From the NCBI GenBank assembly GCA_947627445.1, contig CANQWA010000018.1:1-53224 (forward strand): a stretch of DNA of 53,224 nt, in the 5' to 3' direction. A model generated the notes under the pieces. The model saw nothing but the letters and a program-made list of their open reading frames with translations. It was not told the origin of the DNA and ran no database searches. Source of the stretch: an uncultured Ruminococcus sp. Its GTDB lineage: Bacteria > Bacillota > Clostridia > Oscillospirales > Ruminococcaceae. A program made the translations under genes and the position numbers. Position 1 is the stretch's first letter. The number at the start of each line of letters is the position of its first letter. Shown piece by piece: positions 24,349 to 32,412 of this stretch.

Positions 24349-24389
24349 CAAAAAACTCGGTATATGCTGAAAATCAGTCTCATACCGAG
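24349..24389 (-). terminator. Rho-independent terminator of the XRE remnant
   Basis: On the minus strand CTCGGTAT (24389-24382) pairs with ATACCGAG (24363-24356), and the following bases are TTTTTTG. It sits nine bases after the XRE fragment's stop. Confidence 0.8.
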
Positions 24390-24397
24390 GTATAACT

Positions 24398-24652
24398 TTA
24401 CTTTTTCGTTTTCGAATTATCTTCAGCATTCAAAATAAGAAGAATGGTATCAAATAAATACTTCTTATCCTTCTGACTGAAACTTGCAACAACATTAACC
24501 ATGCTCCCCAAGGACATATTTGAAGCCAGTTTTTCATTTAGTTTCTGATATTCAATTTTGTTCTGACATCTTCCAAGCAAGTAATCTACCGGAACATGGA
24601 AATAATCCGCAAATTTTATCAGCATAGCCGCACCAGGAGGAGTAAGCCCTTG
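24398..24652 (-). pseudogene. XRE-family repressor, N-terminally truncated
   Basis: The frame holds the second half of a Cro/C1-type regulator: G-L-T-P-P-G-A-A-M-L-I-K-F-A-D-Y-F-H-V-P-V-D-Y-L-L-G-R is the end of an HTH_3 domain, followed by a helical C-terminal segment of about 45 residues. The recognition part of the helix-turn-helix is missing, because the coding frame meets the 125-bp duplicated helicase segment at 24653. An internal ATG at 24625 could start a 75-residue product without DNA-binding capacity. It is probably a dead repressor. Confidence 0.7.
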
Positions 24653-24777
24653 TTTCTGATTGAAAAAGCGACTTGAATGGACAGCGCAATCAATTCAAAA
24701 ACAACTCCCCAGACAATTCCTCATCCATCATACGCAGTACGCAAATGTCATCTGAAGCAGCAAATAACTCAGAACAG
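24653..24777. repeat. 125-bp direct repeat, copy 2
   Basis: This is a second copy of 21184-21308 with two mismatches, in the same orientation and 3469 bases away. It carries an orphan helicase C-terminus (29 codons, minus strand) that interrupts the XRE gene. The interval between the copies holds the IS66 element and all the fragments. Confidence 0.9.
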
Positions 24778-24886
24778 TGATTCAGTGCACCCTTGCGATG
24801 GAAAATGGAACATTTCCCTACGCACTCAGATTTTTTGCTGGGTGTTTTTGTTTGTAGGTGGAGGTTATGAAAAATATTCATTCTGC

Positions 24887-24915
24887 TTGCTTTTTGGAAA
24901 TTTATATGATATGAT
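24887..24915 (+). promoter_or_regulatory. Possible promoter of the agr1 operon
   Basis: TTGCTT (24887-24892) and TATGAT (24910-24915) are 17 bases apart, 34 bases before the regulator's ATG. The -35 is weak, which fits an activated promoter. No clear paired LytTR-binding repeat was picked out by eye. Confidence 0.45.
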
Positions 24916-24949
24916 TGAAAATAGAAAGATCTGAAGAGAGGGATGCGGC

Positions 24950-25684
24950 ATGATTCGAATCGCAATAGTCGATGATGAAATCGTATTTGCAAGGCAATTA
25001 CGATCCGTGATAGAGTTTTTGTTTGAGAAAGAACATATGGAGATTCAAAGTCATGTTTATAAAAATGCACATGATTTAGTTCAAGCACATCACACGAGTG
25101 AATTTCACCTATTATTTCTGGATATTGATATGCCAGAAATGTCAGGAATGGAACTTGCTGCAAAAATTCGGGAAACGAATTCAACAGCAACTTTGATTTT
25201 TGTTTCCAGTCATAGTGATTTTGTTTTTGAGTCATTTCAATTTCTGCCCTTTCGATTTATACGAAAAGAGTGTCTTCAAGAAGAATTACCAGATGCAATT
25301 CAAGCATATTGCGAAAACTTTAGAAAAAATAATGAGATTATTCGGTTTACACTTGCAGATAAAAAGATGGTTTCCGAAAAACTGTCCGAAATCATCTACT
25401 TCTTTTCAATACGCCATCATATATGTTATATAACAAAAAGTGGAACAAAGGAACTCAGTGCGAGAGAATATACAATGGAAAAGCTGGAATCACAACTTGG
25501 AAAAAATGGATTTCTACGAATACATAAGTCTTATCTTTTGAATTATCGTTATGTGTATCATATTGGCACAGAGTCCGTTGACTTGACAATAGATACACTG
25601 AGTTGTTTACCAATCAGCCACAGAAGAATTTCTGAGATCAAAAAACAATATCAATTTTTTATGAGAGGAGAGGACGATATATGA
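24950..25684 (+). CDS. LytTR-family response regulator (AgrA-like)
   Basis: This 244-residue regulator has an N-terminal receiver domain (residues 1-125) and a C-terminal LytTR DNA-binding domain (about 135-240). The receiver has D-D-E at 9-11, the phosphoacceptor Asp in L-L-F-L-D-I-D-M-P-E-M-S-G near residue 59, and a Lys in the C-terminal part. The LytTR domain contains I-I-Y-F-F-S-I-R-H-H, F-L-R-I-H-K-S-Y-L-L-N and I-S-H-R-R-I. The start follows AGAGAGGGATG. It overlaps the kinase gene by four bases. Phosphorylated by the adjacent GHKL kinase when the autoinducer binds, it probably activates this operon and the downstream secreted products. Confidence 0.92.
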   Translation: MIRIAIVDDEIVFARQLRSVIEFLFEKEHMEIQSHVYKNAHDLVQAHHTSEFHLLFLDIDMPEMSGMELAAKIRETNSTATLIFVSSHSDFVFESFQFLPFRFIRKECLQEELPDAIQAYCENFRKNNEIIRFTLADKKMVSEKLSEIIYFFSIRHHICYITKSGTKELSAREYTMEKLESQLGKNGFLRIHKSYLLNYRYVYHIGTESVDLTIDTLSCLPISHRRISEIKKQYQFFMRGEDDI

Positions 25685-27030
25685 TCTGGACTGCGGTTGA
25701 ATTTGTTGCAATTATCGTGGAATGTTTTATGGTAAGCAGATTGATGATAAGGTATTTTGGATTTCGGTCAGATGTTAATATGGTCTGGAAATGGATGATT
25801 TTATTTGTCATCTTGTCTTGTATTGATTGCCTGGGAAGTTTTGTCATTCAGAATGAGTTCTTTTTGATCATTGGATTTATACTGACAAATGCAGTTTATT
25901 CCTGTTTTTTGTTAAATGGGAATCCATTTGAAAAAGTTGTCATTTCAACCATTTCTTATATTTTATTCTATCTAATTAATCTCCCGGTGCTTACTCTTAC
26001 AAGTGCACTTGTTAATGCCACTCCTGAAGCAGTGATAAGCGACGCTGCTCAACATGTAAATCGTGTTATCGGCATCTTTATCACGAAACTTTTATATTTT
26101 GTAGCCACTCAATTCATTTTGACAGTCCGAAAAAAAGAAAGATATCATTTCAAGTTGAATGAATGGATTATAATTATATCTGCATTTATCATAACCTTAA
26201 CCATTGGTTTTGGGATGTATACGCTTGTTACCAAAAGCTTACCAGAAGAATACATCTACGTAAGTGTTTCACTTATGTTATCTTTATTAGATGTTATTAT
26301 ATTTGTCTTCATGGGAAAGATGAATCGAACAAATCAAAAAGAGTTAGAACAAAAGCAACTCCAGGCACAGTTGGCATATCAGCAAAGTGAGATTCAACAA
26401 ATTGAATCTCAGTATAAAGAAGTGTCAGTTCTGAGGCATGATTATAAAAACCAACTGAATTGTCTGCGCACACTGATGCAAGAAAGTAATTTCGAAGAAG
26501 CTAAAGCATATCTGGGAAAGATCATTGGCAAGCAGAACAGTGTTTTTACATCGTACATTCATTGTTCTAATTCTGTTCTGAATGCTGTGATCAATGGTAA
26601 ATTCACAGAAGCAGAAAAACATGAAATTCGTACATCATGCAAAATTCTGACAAAGATCCCTAAAGAAATGGAATATGACCTGAGTATTCTGCTTTCCAAT
26701 TTGTTGGACAATGCAATAGAAGCCTGTGTAAAAGAAAACATTCCGACCAAAATATTATTACTCATTTCTGACAATGTAGGGTATTATCGTATTGTCGTAA
26801 AAAACACCATACAGGAATCTGTTCTGAAAAGGAATGAAAAGTTAAAAACGAATAAGAATAATCAGATGCTGCATGGCTGGGGACTGAAGTCAGTGTCTGA
26901 GATCGTTGAAAAGTATGATGGAACAAGGGATATCTACGAAAAAAACGGAATGTTTGTTGTAAGTATATTATTGACAAAAAATGAAATTTGGAACATGGGG
27001 GCAGAAAATATGACGTTGGGGGCAAAATAG
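25681..27030 (+). CDS. AgrC-like sensor histidine kinase, GHKL type
   Basis: This 449-residue membrane kinase has six hydrophobic segments in the N-terminal 215 residues, forming the peptide-sensing domain. A coiled coil (residues about 225-260) leads to the phosphoacceptor motif S-V-L-R-H-D-Y-K-N-Q-L-N. The ATPase has N-L-L-D-N-A-I-E-A (N box) and H-G-W-G-L-K-S-V (G box), typical of AgrC/HPK10 kinases. It follows the regulator gene with a four-base overlap, and agrB follows 50 bases later. Together they form a quorum-sensing circuit in which the ligand should be the cyclic peptide made from the AgrD in this operon. Confidence 0.92.
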   Translation: MIWTAVEFVAIIVECFMVSRLMIRYFGFRSDVNMVWKWMILFVILSCIDCLGSFVIQNEFFLIIGFILTNAVYSCFLLNGNPFEKVVISTISYILFYLINLPVLTLTSALVNATPEAVISDAAQHVNRVIGIFITKLLYFVATQFILTVRKKERYHFKLNEWIIIISAFIITLTIGFGMYTLVTKSLPEEYIYVSVSLMLSLLDVIIFVFMGKMNRTNQKELEQKQLQAQLAYQQSEIQQIESQYKEVSVLRHDYKNQLNCLRTLMQESNFEEAKAYLGKIIGKQNSVFTSYIHCSNSVLNAVINGKFTEAEKHEIRTSCKILTKIPKEMEYDLSILLSNLLDNAIEACVKENIPTKILLLISDNVGYYRIVVKNTIQESVLKRNEKLKTNKNNQMLHGWGLKSVSEIVEKYDGTRDIYEKNGMFVVSILLTKNEIWNMGAENMTLGAK

Positions 27031-27080
27031 TTGACTTTTGACGAAAAATGCGATATTCTTTTAATTGGAAGGTGAGGCAA

Positions 27081-27671
27081 ATGATCACTGAACTAAGTAA
27101 AAGGATATCGCATTTTTTATGTGAGAAAGATATTGTGAAAGAAGAAACAGTAGAAATATATCAGTATGGATTTGAAATTATTATCTCAACACTCATTGGT
27201 TTTTTTATCACTGTTTTAATCGGTGCCGTATTTCATATGATCATTGCGTCACTTCTGTATTATTTTGTTTTAGTTGTTCTGCGTCAATTTACAGGTGGAT
27301 ATCACGCAGACACTTATCTAAAGTGCAATTTGATTTTTGCAGTAACAACAATGCTTATATTTGGAATGGCAAAAATTGCAGAGAATGCACATTACACGAT
27401 TGGATTTCATATTCTATTGCTGTTCTTTTCAATAATTGTGATTTGTATCAAGGCACCAGTGGAAAATGAAAATAAACCATTATCAAAAAAAGAAAAGACA
27501 CGTAATCATAAAATTAGCGTCACAGTCACATTTGTGCTTGCAGGAATCAGCGGATTTATATACTGGAAATCCATATTGTTGTCGGCTATACTTGCTTTCA
27601 CGCTGTTTGTAATTGCAGCGATGGCTATAATAGCAAATCCACATCGAAAGGAGATGGAAGAAAATGAATAA
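27081..27671 (+). CDS. agrB: AgrB-family peptide-processing membrane protease
   Basis: This 196-residue AgrB cleaves and cyclises the AgrD precursor. The start ATG 27081 follows GGAAGGTGAGG. The catalytic His and Cys lie in R-Q-F-T-G-G-Y-H-A-D-T-Y-L-K-C (G-G-Y-H then Cys seven residues later, the AgrB signature). Hydrophobic segments lie on both sides and four to six transmembrane helices are expected. The conserved P-V-E-N-E-N-K-P-L-S segment follows. The gene is complete, in contrast to agrB of module 2, and its end overlaps the agrD start by eight bases. Confidence 0.95.
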   Translation: MITELSKRISHFLCEKDIVKEETVEIYQYGFEIIISTLIGFFITVLIGAVFHMIIASLLYYFVLVVLRQFTGGYHADTYLKCNLIFAVTTMLIFGMAKIAENAHYTIGFHILLLFFSIIVICIKAPVENENKPLSKKEKTRNHKISVTVTFVLAGISGFIYWKSILLSAILAFTLFVIAAMAIIANPHRKEMEENE

Positions 27672-27804
27672 GATTCAGAAATCTATGCTGTTTAAGCTGG
27701 CATCATTAAGCAGGTTTGCAGCTTTAAAGGCATCTGGTGCTGCTTCCTGTGCTGGCTATCACCAGCCCAAGGAACCTAAAATTCTGCAGAACTTGAAGAA
27801 GTAA
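27664..27804 (+). CDS. agrD: AgrD autoinducer precursor, module 1 (46 aa)
   Basis: This 46-residue peptide starts at ATG 27664, overlapping the end of agrB by eight bases, with GGAGATGG upstream. It has an amphipathic N-terminal helix with F-K-L-A-S-L-S-R-F-A-A-L-K-A-S. The core C-A-G-Y-H is followed by Q-P-K-E-P-K-I-L, the charged C-terminal tail recognised by AgrB. By analogy with staphylococcal AgrD, AgrB would cut before Q-P and link the new C-terminus to the Cys, giving a five-residue thiolactone ring with a short A-S tail. The ring size and N-terminal cut are inference. It is too short for ordinary ORF cut-offs. Confidence 0.88.
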   Translation: MNKIQKSMLFKLASLSRFAALKASGAASCAGYHQPKEPKILQNLKK

Positions 27805-27882
27805 AAGTATCAATCCAATATGAAAAACACTATTCTTTTTCAAACTCACTGTGTATGTACAAGATCTTGAATCAGGAGCAGA

Positions 27883-28293
27883 GTGAATGGTGGAGTAATT
27901 GTATCTGCTTTATCTGCAATCATCTTGGCTACAGGTATGGGGGCATTTGATTGTTTTAACGCAAGTGCAGCCTCAGACGTAGACAGTTGGTCAACCTCGT
28001 ATTTAAAGAATCAACCGAGCAACTCCTCCGTAACTTATACAGATAGTTGTGTAATCTATACATACGGCAATGGCTATCAGTCTTACTGCGGATCAATCTC
28101 CGGTGCATCCGATCGATATGTAAAAGTTTATGGTGATGTTGCATCATACAATATGACTTCCAAAGGTTACTCCAGTAAAAAAACAATTAGCACAAGCAAG
28201 TCAACTGTAACCTTTAAATTTGCTGCACAATCTGGTACAGATGGTACCATTGCAAAAGGAAGCGGAACTGTGGGACACTATGGGAAATTGTAA
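27883..28293 (+). CDS. Small secreted protein of unknown function
   Basis: This 136-residue product is encoded after agrD. It begins at GTG 27883 with AGGAG four bases upstream. The N-terminus is a signal peptide (V-I-V-S-A-L-S-A-I-I-L-A-T-G-M-G-A) ending near N-A-S-A-A, so the mature part is about 106 residues, starting S-D-V-D-S-W. It is rich in Ser, Thr, Tyr and Gly, with two cysteines (D-S-C, Y-C-G) that could form a disulphide. No known domain is recognised. The position between the quorum-sensing genes and an ABC exporter/immunity-like set suggests a secreted antimicrobial or surface-active peptide, but the sequence does not match bacteriocin motifs I know. Confidence 0.7.
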   Translation: MNGGVIVSALSAIILATGMGAFDCFNASAASDVDSWSTSYLKNQPSNSSVTYTDSCVIYTYGNGYQSYCGSISGASDRYVKVYGDVASYNMTSKGYSSKKTISTSKSTVTFKFAAQSGTDGTIAKGSGTVGHYGKL

Positions 28294-28413
28294 TAATTTA
28301 TGAGGTGCTTATTAAATTAAATAGATGCAAAGCAAATAATGTTTTTATGAAAGCTTTTTCAGATTAGTTTGTATTTTATAAGTACCACAATTTTTGTATA
28401 AATACTCCAAAGC

Positions 28414-28456
28414 CAGGGAAGCAACTTGATGTTATCATTTGTTTCCCTGATTTTAT
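28414..28456 (+). terminator. Terminator after the secreted-protein gene
   Basis: CAGGGAA (28414-28420) pairs with TTCCCTG (28443-28449), followed by ATTTTAT. The tail is short, so it may be only partial, with read-through into the lipoprotein gene 20 bases on. Confidence 0.6.
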
Positions 28457-28475
28457 AACCAAAGGAGAATCCACT

Positions 28476-29684
28476 ATGAAAAAACAAATATTGATTTTGA
28501 ATATTGTACTCTGTACTGCATTAAGCGGCTGCGGAAACGGGAAAAGTGATACCACAGAAAACAGCGCAAAGATCAATGCGACCAGTGATATGATCGCGAT
28601 ATCCACACTATATTCAAAACTGAATACATATCAAAAAAATATTACAGAAAGCACCTATGAGAATCTCTTATTTACAGAGAATTTTACACTTTCGATCCCG
28701 GATGCAAGTGCAGTTAGTCGTTTTCAGATGAAAGGTTATGAGAATCAAGCTGTGGATGATGAACTGTTGGAATATGGTTCTAAGGCTTTGACGAAATATT
28801 TTTCTGATTTGTATACAGAGGAAGAACGGGCAGACCTCTTGGAAAAAGCAGAGCTACAGGAAAGTGAGTTGTTTTTGGAAACACCTGAAATTGGTCTGAC
28901 AATTTTTCGGAATGGATACATTCATGCCTATAACCGTGGCGTCGCAATGGCACTGGATGAAAATTCTTCCATTGCAAACATATATTTTCCTGCAGAAAAC
29001 CATGAGATCCTGCAAGCGTATTCTCTTACACAATTGGCTTCTTCCGATCACTATATGCTGACCGATGGAGATTGCACAGTGGCTCAGGCGGTCTGTCAAG
29101 CAAATGCTTTACTCAGTGAAAACACAGATAACCCAGATCTGTGTCCAGAAGTATGCAATGCATATGCTGTGCAGCTGACAGATTCTGTAGATGTATTTCA
29201 AATGTCAGTTAGATTGATATACGGAAATGTGCCGTTTGATGTATACGATTCCTTGAATAGTTCGTTTTATTTCCGGGCCTTGGAGGAACAGAAAGGGAAC
29301 GAAAGAGAATATGAGAATATGCCAGGAAAAATCGTTATTGCAGAGCAGGATCACATTGATTTCCAAATCAGCGTAAATACATCCTATACGATCACAGTTC
29401 AGGAATCAGCAGACAATTGTATTTCTCCAGAAAAAGCATTGGCAATTGCGAGTGATTATTTTTCGGATCAGATTATTTTTGCGGTGGATTCTTTAGAATT
29501 GGTGTACGCGCCGTATATGCTCTCAGAAATAGATGCTTCGACAATACAGGAACAAGTGGATCCTGTTTGGAAGGTTCATGCCTATAATGAAAACGATGGC
29601 AGATATTATGTGCTGTATGTAGACGCATTGACCGGGGAGTGTGACAATTGCGGCTACAGCTATTCGTTGGAGGAAATAGAATGA
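28476..29684 (+). CDS. Lipoprotein with PepSY-like C-terminal part
   Basis: This 402-residue lipoprotein has a signal peptide ending in the lipobox L-S-G-C (Cys 19), so it is anchored on the outer face of the membrane. The C-terminal segment (D-P-V-W-K-V-H-A-Y-N x-x D-G-R-Y-Y-V-L-Y-V-D-A-L-T-G-E-C) resembles a PepSY or YycH-like sandwich in which extracellular proteins sense or inhibit proteases. AAAGGAG precedes the ATG. It overlaps the first permease gene by four bases, so it is part of the ABC transporter unit and may be a substrate-binding or immunity component. Confidence 0.75.
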   Translation: MKKQILILNIVLCTALSGCGNGKSDTTENSAKINATSDMIAISTLYSKLNTYQKNITESTYENLLFTENFTLSIPDASAVSRFQMKGYENQAVDDELLEYGSKALTKYFSDLYTEEERADLLEKAELQESELFLETPEIGLTIFRNGYIHAYNRGVAMALDENSSIANIYFPAENHEILQAYSLTQLASSDHYMLTDGDCTVAQAVCQANALLSENTDNPDLCPEVCNAYAVQLTDSVDVFQMSVRLIYGNVPFDVYDSLNSSFYFRALEEQKGNEREYENMPGKIVIAEQDHIDFQISVNTSYTITVQESADNCISPEKALAIASDYFSDQIIFAVDSLELVYAPYMLSEIDASTIQEQVDPVWKVHAYNENDGRYYVLYVDALTGECDNCGYSYSLEEIE

Positions 29685-30574
29685 TACGGCTGCTGAATAG
29701 AAACTTATGCAGCATATGGAGCAGTTTCGGCTTCTGGTGCTGCGTCGGTGTTACATTTCTTTTGCTTTTATTTTCACATATTATCATAAATGACGACTCC
29801 ATTACAGTTTTTTCGGCAGCATTCCTTTTTTCCAGGGAACAGCTGCTGGAAACGATAGATTACAGTGCTTTTTCTGTTTTTTGCACATATAAGAATAGCT
29901 GCTTGTTTTTGTTTTGTTCTATGTTATCAATTTTTCCTTTTGTCAATCTGTATACAGCACAGCGTACCACAGGATACTCACGCTATGTGCTGCTCCGTAC
30001 CACACGTCGTTCTTTTGCTGTCGGACAGGTGCTCTCGCTTCTAATCACTGGTGTAAGTGCAGTTTTTCTGGGAACACTGCTCTTTGGTCTGCTGGTGTTT
30101 GTGCGGTTTCCGCATTCACAGGCGTATGGAGATGAAATGATTCATACCCAATTTGAACTGCTTCAGTATCAGTTTCCATGGATAAACGATGCAGCAGATG
30201 TGCCGAAGATAGTCCTGCTGCATCTGGGCTGTATTATCTTGTATACACTATGCAGCACAAGTTTTGGCATTTTGATGTTGGCCTTGCTTCGGAATCGCTA
30301 TTTGATTTTAACACTGCCATTTTTCTGCTGCTACCTGATTCGTCAGCTGACAACTGCTTTGATCAGCTTAGCATACCAAGACATAGAACATCCAAACGAG
30401 ATGCTATACAAAATTACTTACTGCTTTCGGCCGGAAGCTACGTTAAGTTTACTCTATGAAAAGAATGTCGGCGCAATTTGTTGGATCTTGCTGGTGCATA
30501 TTGGTTCTTTGTTGGGATGTTGTGGTTTATTTGGAATCATTGGGAACAGGAGGTTAGATGCTGGTGACTTTTAA
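29681..30574 (+). CDS. ABC transporter membrane protein 1 (ABC-2-like)
   Basis: This 297-residue protein has six hydrophobic helices with a long extracytoplasmic loop (about residues 150-175) and basic intracellular turns, consistent with the membrane part of an ABC-2-type exporter. The ATG lies in the stop of the lipoprotein gene (ATGA), and the following gene starts 17 bases before its stop. No sequence signature fixes the substrate. The paired permease and ATPase downstream are typical of drug or peptide export or immunity systems in which two dissimilar membrane proteins heterodimerise. Confidence 0.75.
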   Translation: MIRLLNRNLCSIWSSFGFWCCVGVTFLLLLFSHIIINDDSITVFSAAFLFSREQLLETIDYSAFSVFCTYKNSCLFLFCSMLSIFPFVNLYTAQRTTGYSRYVLLRTTRRSFAVGQVLSLLITGVSAVFLGTLLFGLLVFVRFPHSQAYGDEMIHTQFELLQYQFPWINDAADVPKIVLLHLGCIILYTLCSTSFGILMLALLRNRYLILTLPFFCCYLIRQLTTALISLAYQDIEHPNEMLYKITYCFRPEATLSLLYEKNVGAICWILLVHIGSLLGCCGLFGIIGNRRLDAGDF

Positions 30575-31421
30575 GATAACGCAAATTCTGCGGGTCGCAT
30601 GGATGCAGTATCGACAATGGCTTTCGGATCCCCGACTGCTGATTGTTTTTGTTCTTTGTATTTTTTCAAAAACAATTGTATCTGACGCACTGATCCAGCA
30701 GGCACAAGAAGTCGGCTCAACGTTGCATTTTTTAGAACCATTTATTGCAATGGGCAATTCCAGTGTTCTGGTGATGTTTTTTCCCTTTGTGTTTCTGATC
30801 CTGCTTAGTGACTTTCCAGCTATTACGCCGCTTACGCTGTTTGTGTTTTCTCGTACAGGAAAGAAAACCTGGTTTTTGGGACAGATCTTGTTCTTATATA
30901 TGAGTATTCTTACATACCTGTTGGCGATCCTTGGGTTTGGCTGTCTGAGTGTCCTTGGACACGCAGAATGGGGGAACGATTGGAGTGATGCCATTACCAA
31001 ATATAGTGCAGTGTTTCCAGAGAAAGTGAATAGTTTTACGATGCAGTTTATCCCGTCCAATCTGTACAATCAGCTTTCCGTATCCGAGGCGGTGCTTCAC
31101 ACCTTTTTTCTGCTTCTGTTATACTTTGCATTCGTCGGTATGCTGCTGATGCTGTTTCAGTTGCTGCGGATGAAAGCGGTAGGGCTACTAAGCTGCATTG
31201 GTGTCATCGGAATCGGTACCGCGCTTTGTGCAGCGAAAGTTAAGGTAATGTGGGCGTTTCCTATGGCAAACAGCATTATCTGGCAGCATTTTCAAGTGAT
31301 CGCTTCTGAACCGATCTATCCGCTCTGTGCATCCTATGGCTATTTCATGGCTGGGATTCTGTTGTTGACAGCAGTATGTTATTTTGTGTTGAAACGTTCA
31401 AATTTGATAGGAATGATGTGA
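30558..31421 (+). CDS. ABC transporter membrane protein 2
   Basis: This 287-residue protein has six predicted hydrophobic segments and a hydrophilic loop (G-N-D-W-S-D-A-I-T-K-Y). It is similar in topology to the previous protein but not in sequence, fitting the second half of a heterodimeric exporter. It begins in the end of the preceding gene with AGGAGGT upstream. Specificity is unknown. Confidence 0.75.
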   Translation: MLVTFKITQILRVAWMQYRQWLSDPRLLIVFVLCIFSKTIVSDALIQQAQEVGSTLHFLEPFIAMGNSSVLVMFFPFVFLILLSDFPAITPLTLFVFSRTGKKTWFLGQILFLYMSILTYLLAILGFGCLSVLGHAEWGNDWSDAITKYSAVFPEKVNSFTMQFIPSNLYNQLSVSEAVLHTFFLLLLYFAFVGMLLMLFQLLRMKAVGLLSCIGVIGIGTALCAAKVKVMWAFPMANSIIWQHFQVIASEPIYPLCASYGYFMAGILLLTAVCYFVLKRSNLIGMM

Positions 31422-31427
31422 TTTTTG

Positions 31428-32072
31428 ATGGACTATATCGAAGTAAAAGATCTATCGCTGCAAATAAGGGATACTAAGATATTAAATGAGATCAATATTT
31501 CATTTGCACAGAAGAAAATCCACGGCCTCATCGGCAGAAATGGCAGCGGTAAAACCATGTTGATGAAGTGCATTTGTGGCTTTATTCGTCCGACCAAAGG
31601 ACAAGTTCAGGTAAATGGCAAGCAGATTGGAAGAGATGTAGATTTTCCGGAATCAATCGGTGTTATTATAGAAACGCCTGGCTTTCTCCCATACTACACT
31701 GGTTATCGAAATCTGAAACAATTGGCAGCTTTGCGAGGAAGTGTATCCACAGAAAGAATCCGCAAGAGCATGGAACAGGTAGGACTGGATCCATTTTTGA
31801 AACGGCACGTGAAAAAATACTCCTTGGGTATGCGGCAGCGCTTAGGCCTTGCACAAGCAATTATGGAAGATCCGGATCTGCTGATTTTAGATGAGCCAAT
31901 GAATGGTCTAGATAAGGATGGCGTACAGGATATGCGAAACTACCTGCTGGAATTAAAAGAAAGGGGAAAAACAATTCTTATTGCATCGCATTCTGCGGAG
32001 GACATTGAAGTCTTATGTGATACAGTTTGTGAAATGGATAAGGGTGTGTTGACAAAGGTAAAAGGCTGGTAA
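31428..32072 (+). CDS. ABC transporter ATPase
   Basis: This 214-residue ATPase has Walker A G-R-N-G-S-G-K-T, the Q-loop region, the signature Y-S-L-G-M-R-Q-R, Walker B L-L-I-L-D-E-P-M-N-G-L-D and the switch His in A-S-H-S. It is full length for a single-domain exporter ATPase. ATG 31428 is preferred to TTG 31425. It closes the permease/ATPase unit, so the transporter is probably a 2+1 arrangement powered by two copies of this subunit. The likely role is export of the secreted peptide, self-protection, or resistance to similar peptides. Confidence 0.9.
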   Translation: MDYIEVKDLSLQIRDTKILNEINISFAQKKIHGLIGRNGSGKTMLMKCICGFIRPTKGQVQVNGKQIGRDVDFPESIGVIIETPGFLPYYTGYRNLKQLAALRGSVSTERIRKSMEQVGLDPFLKRHVKKYSLGMRQRLGLAQAIMEDPDLLILDEPMNGLDKDGVQDMRNYLLELKERGKTILIASHSAEDIEVLCDTVCEMDKGVLTKVKGW

Positions 32073-32412
32073 CGGAAATAATCGGACAATAATTATTCGG
32101 TTAGATGTTGGAATATGATGGGTTCTGCAGAGTAAAACAAGTTTTTCAAAGATAAGCGGCAAATAAAAAGCGTCTTTCAATGAAAAATCTCGTGTATAAT
32201 GAAGTCAAAGCAAAAATGAAATTATTAGTAAGTAAACCATGAGGTTTATATATTTTTTGTGCTTTTTAGCTAAAACCTAAATCCGCAAAACTCAAATTAA
32301 AAAGAAGAATGTAATCAAAACAGTTATTTTGTAGGAAAATGAGAATCAAAATCCAGGTGAAAAGTCGATAATCGGAGCAAAAAGGGTATAAAATGCCCCT
32401 TCTAAAGCCAAA
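32073..32412. other. Intergenic spacer between the ABC operon and the IS1380 element
   Basis: About 340 bases with no supported gene. It holds a TATAAT near 32198 with a poor -35 and an AAGGG/CCCTT stem near 32387-32402 that may be the 3' terminator of the inverted transposase. The true left end of the IS could not be placed. Confidence 0.4.

Noticed and set aside
24690-25235. 181-codon minus-strand frame across the agr1 start
   Set aside because: Only its last 29 codons are real protein (duplicated helicase tail); the rest is antisense to the regulator gene.
27883-28293. Lactococcin 972-type bacteriocin
   Set aside because: The gene neighbourhood is similar (secreted protein, then ABC genes), but the mature sequence lacks that family's recognisable Trp/Gly/Tyr pattern.
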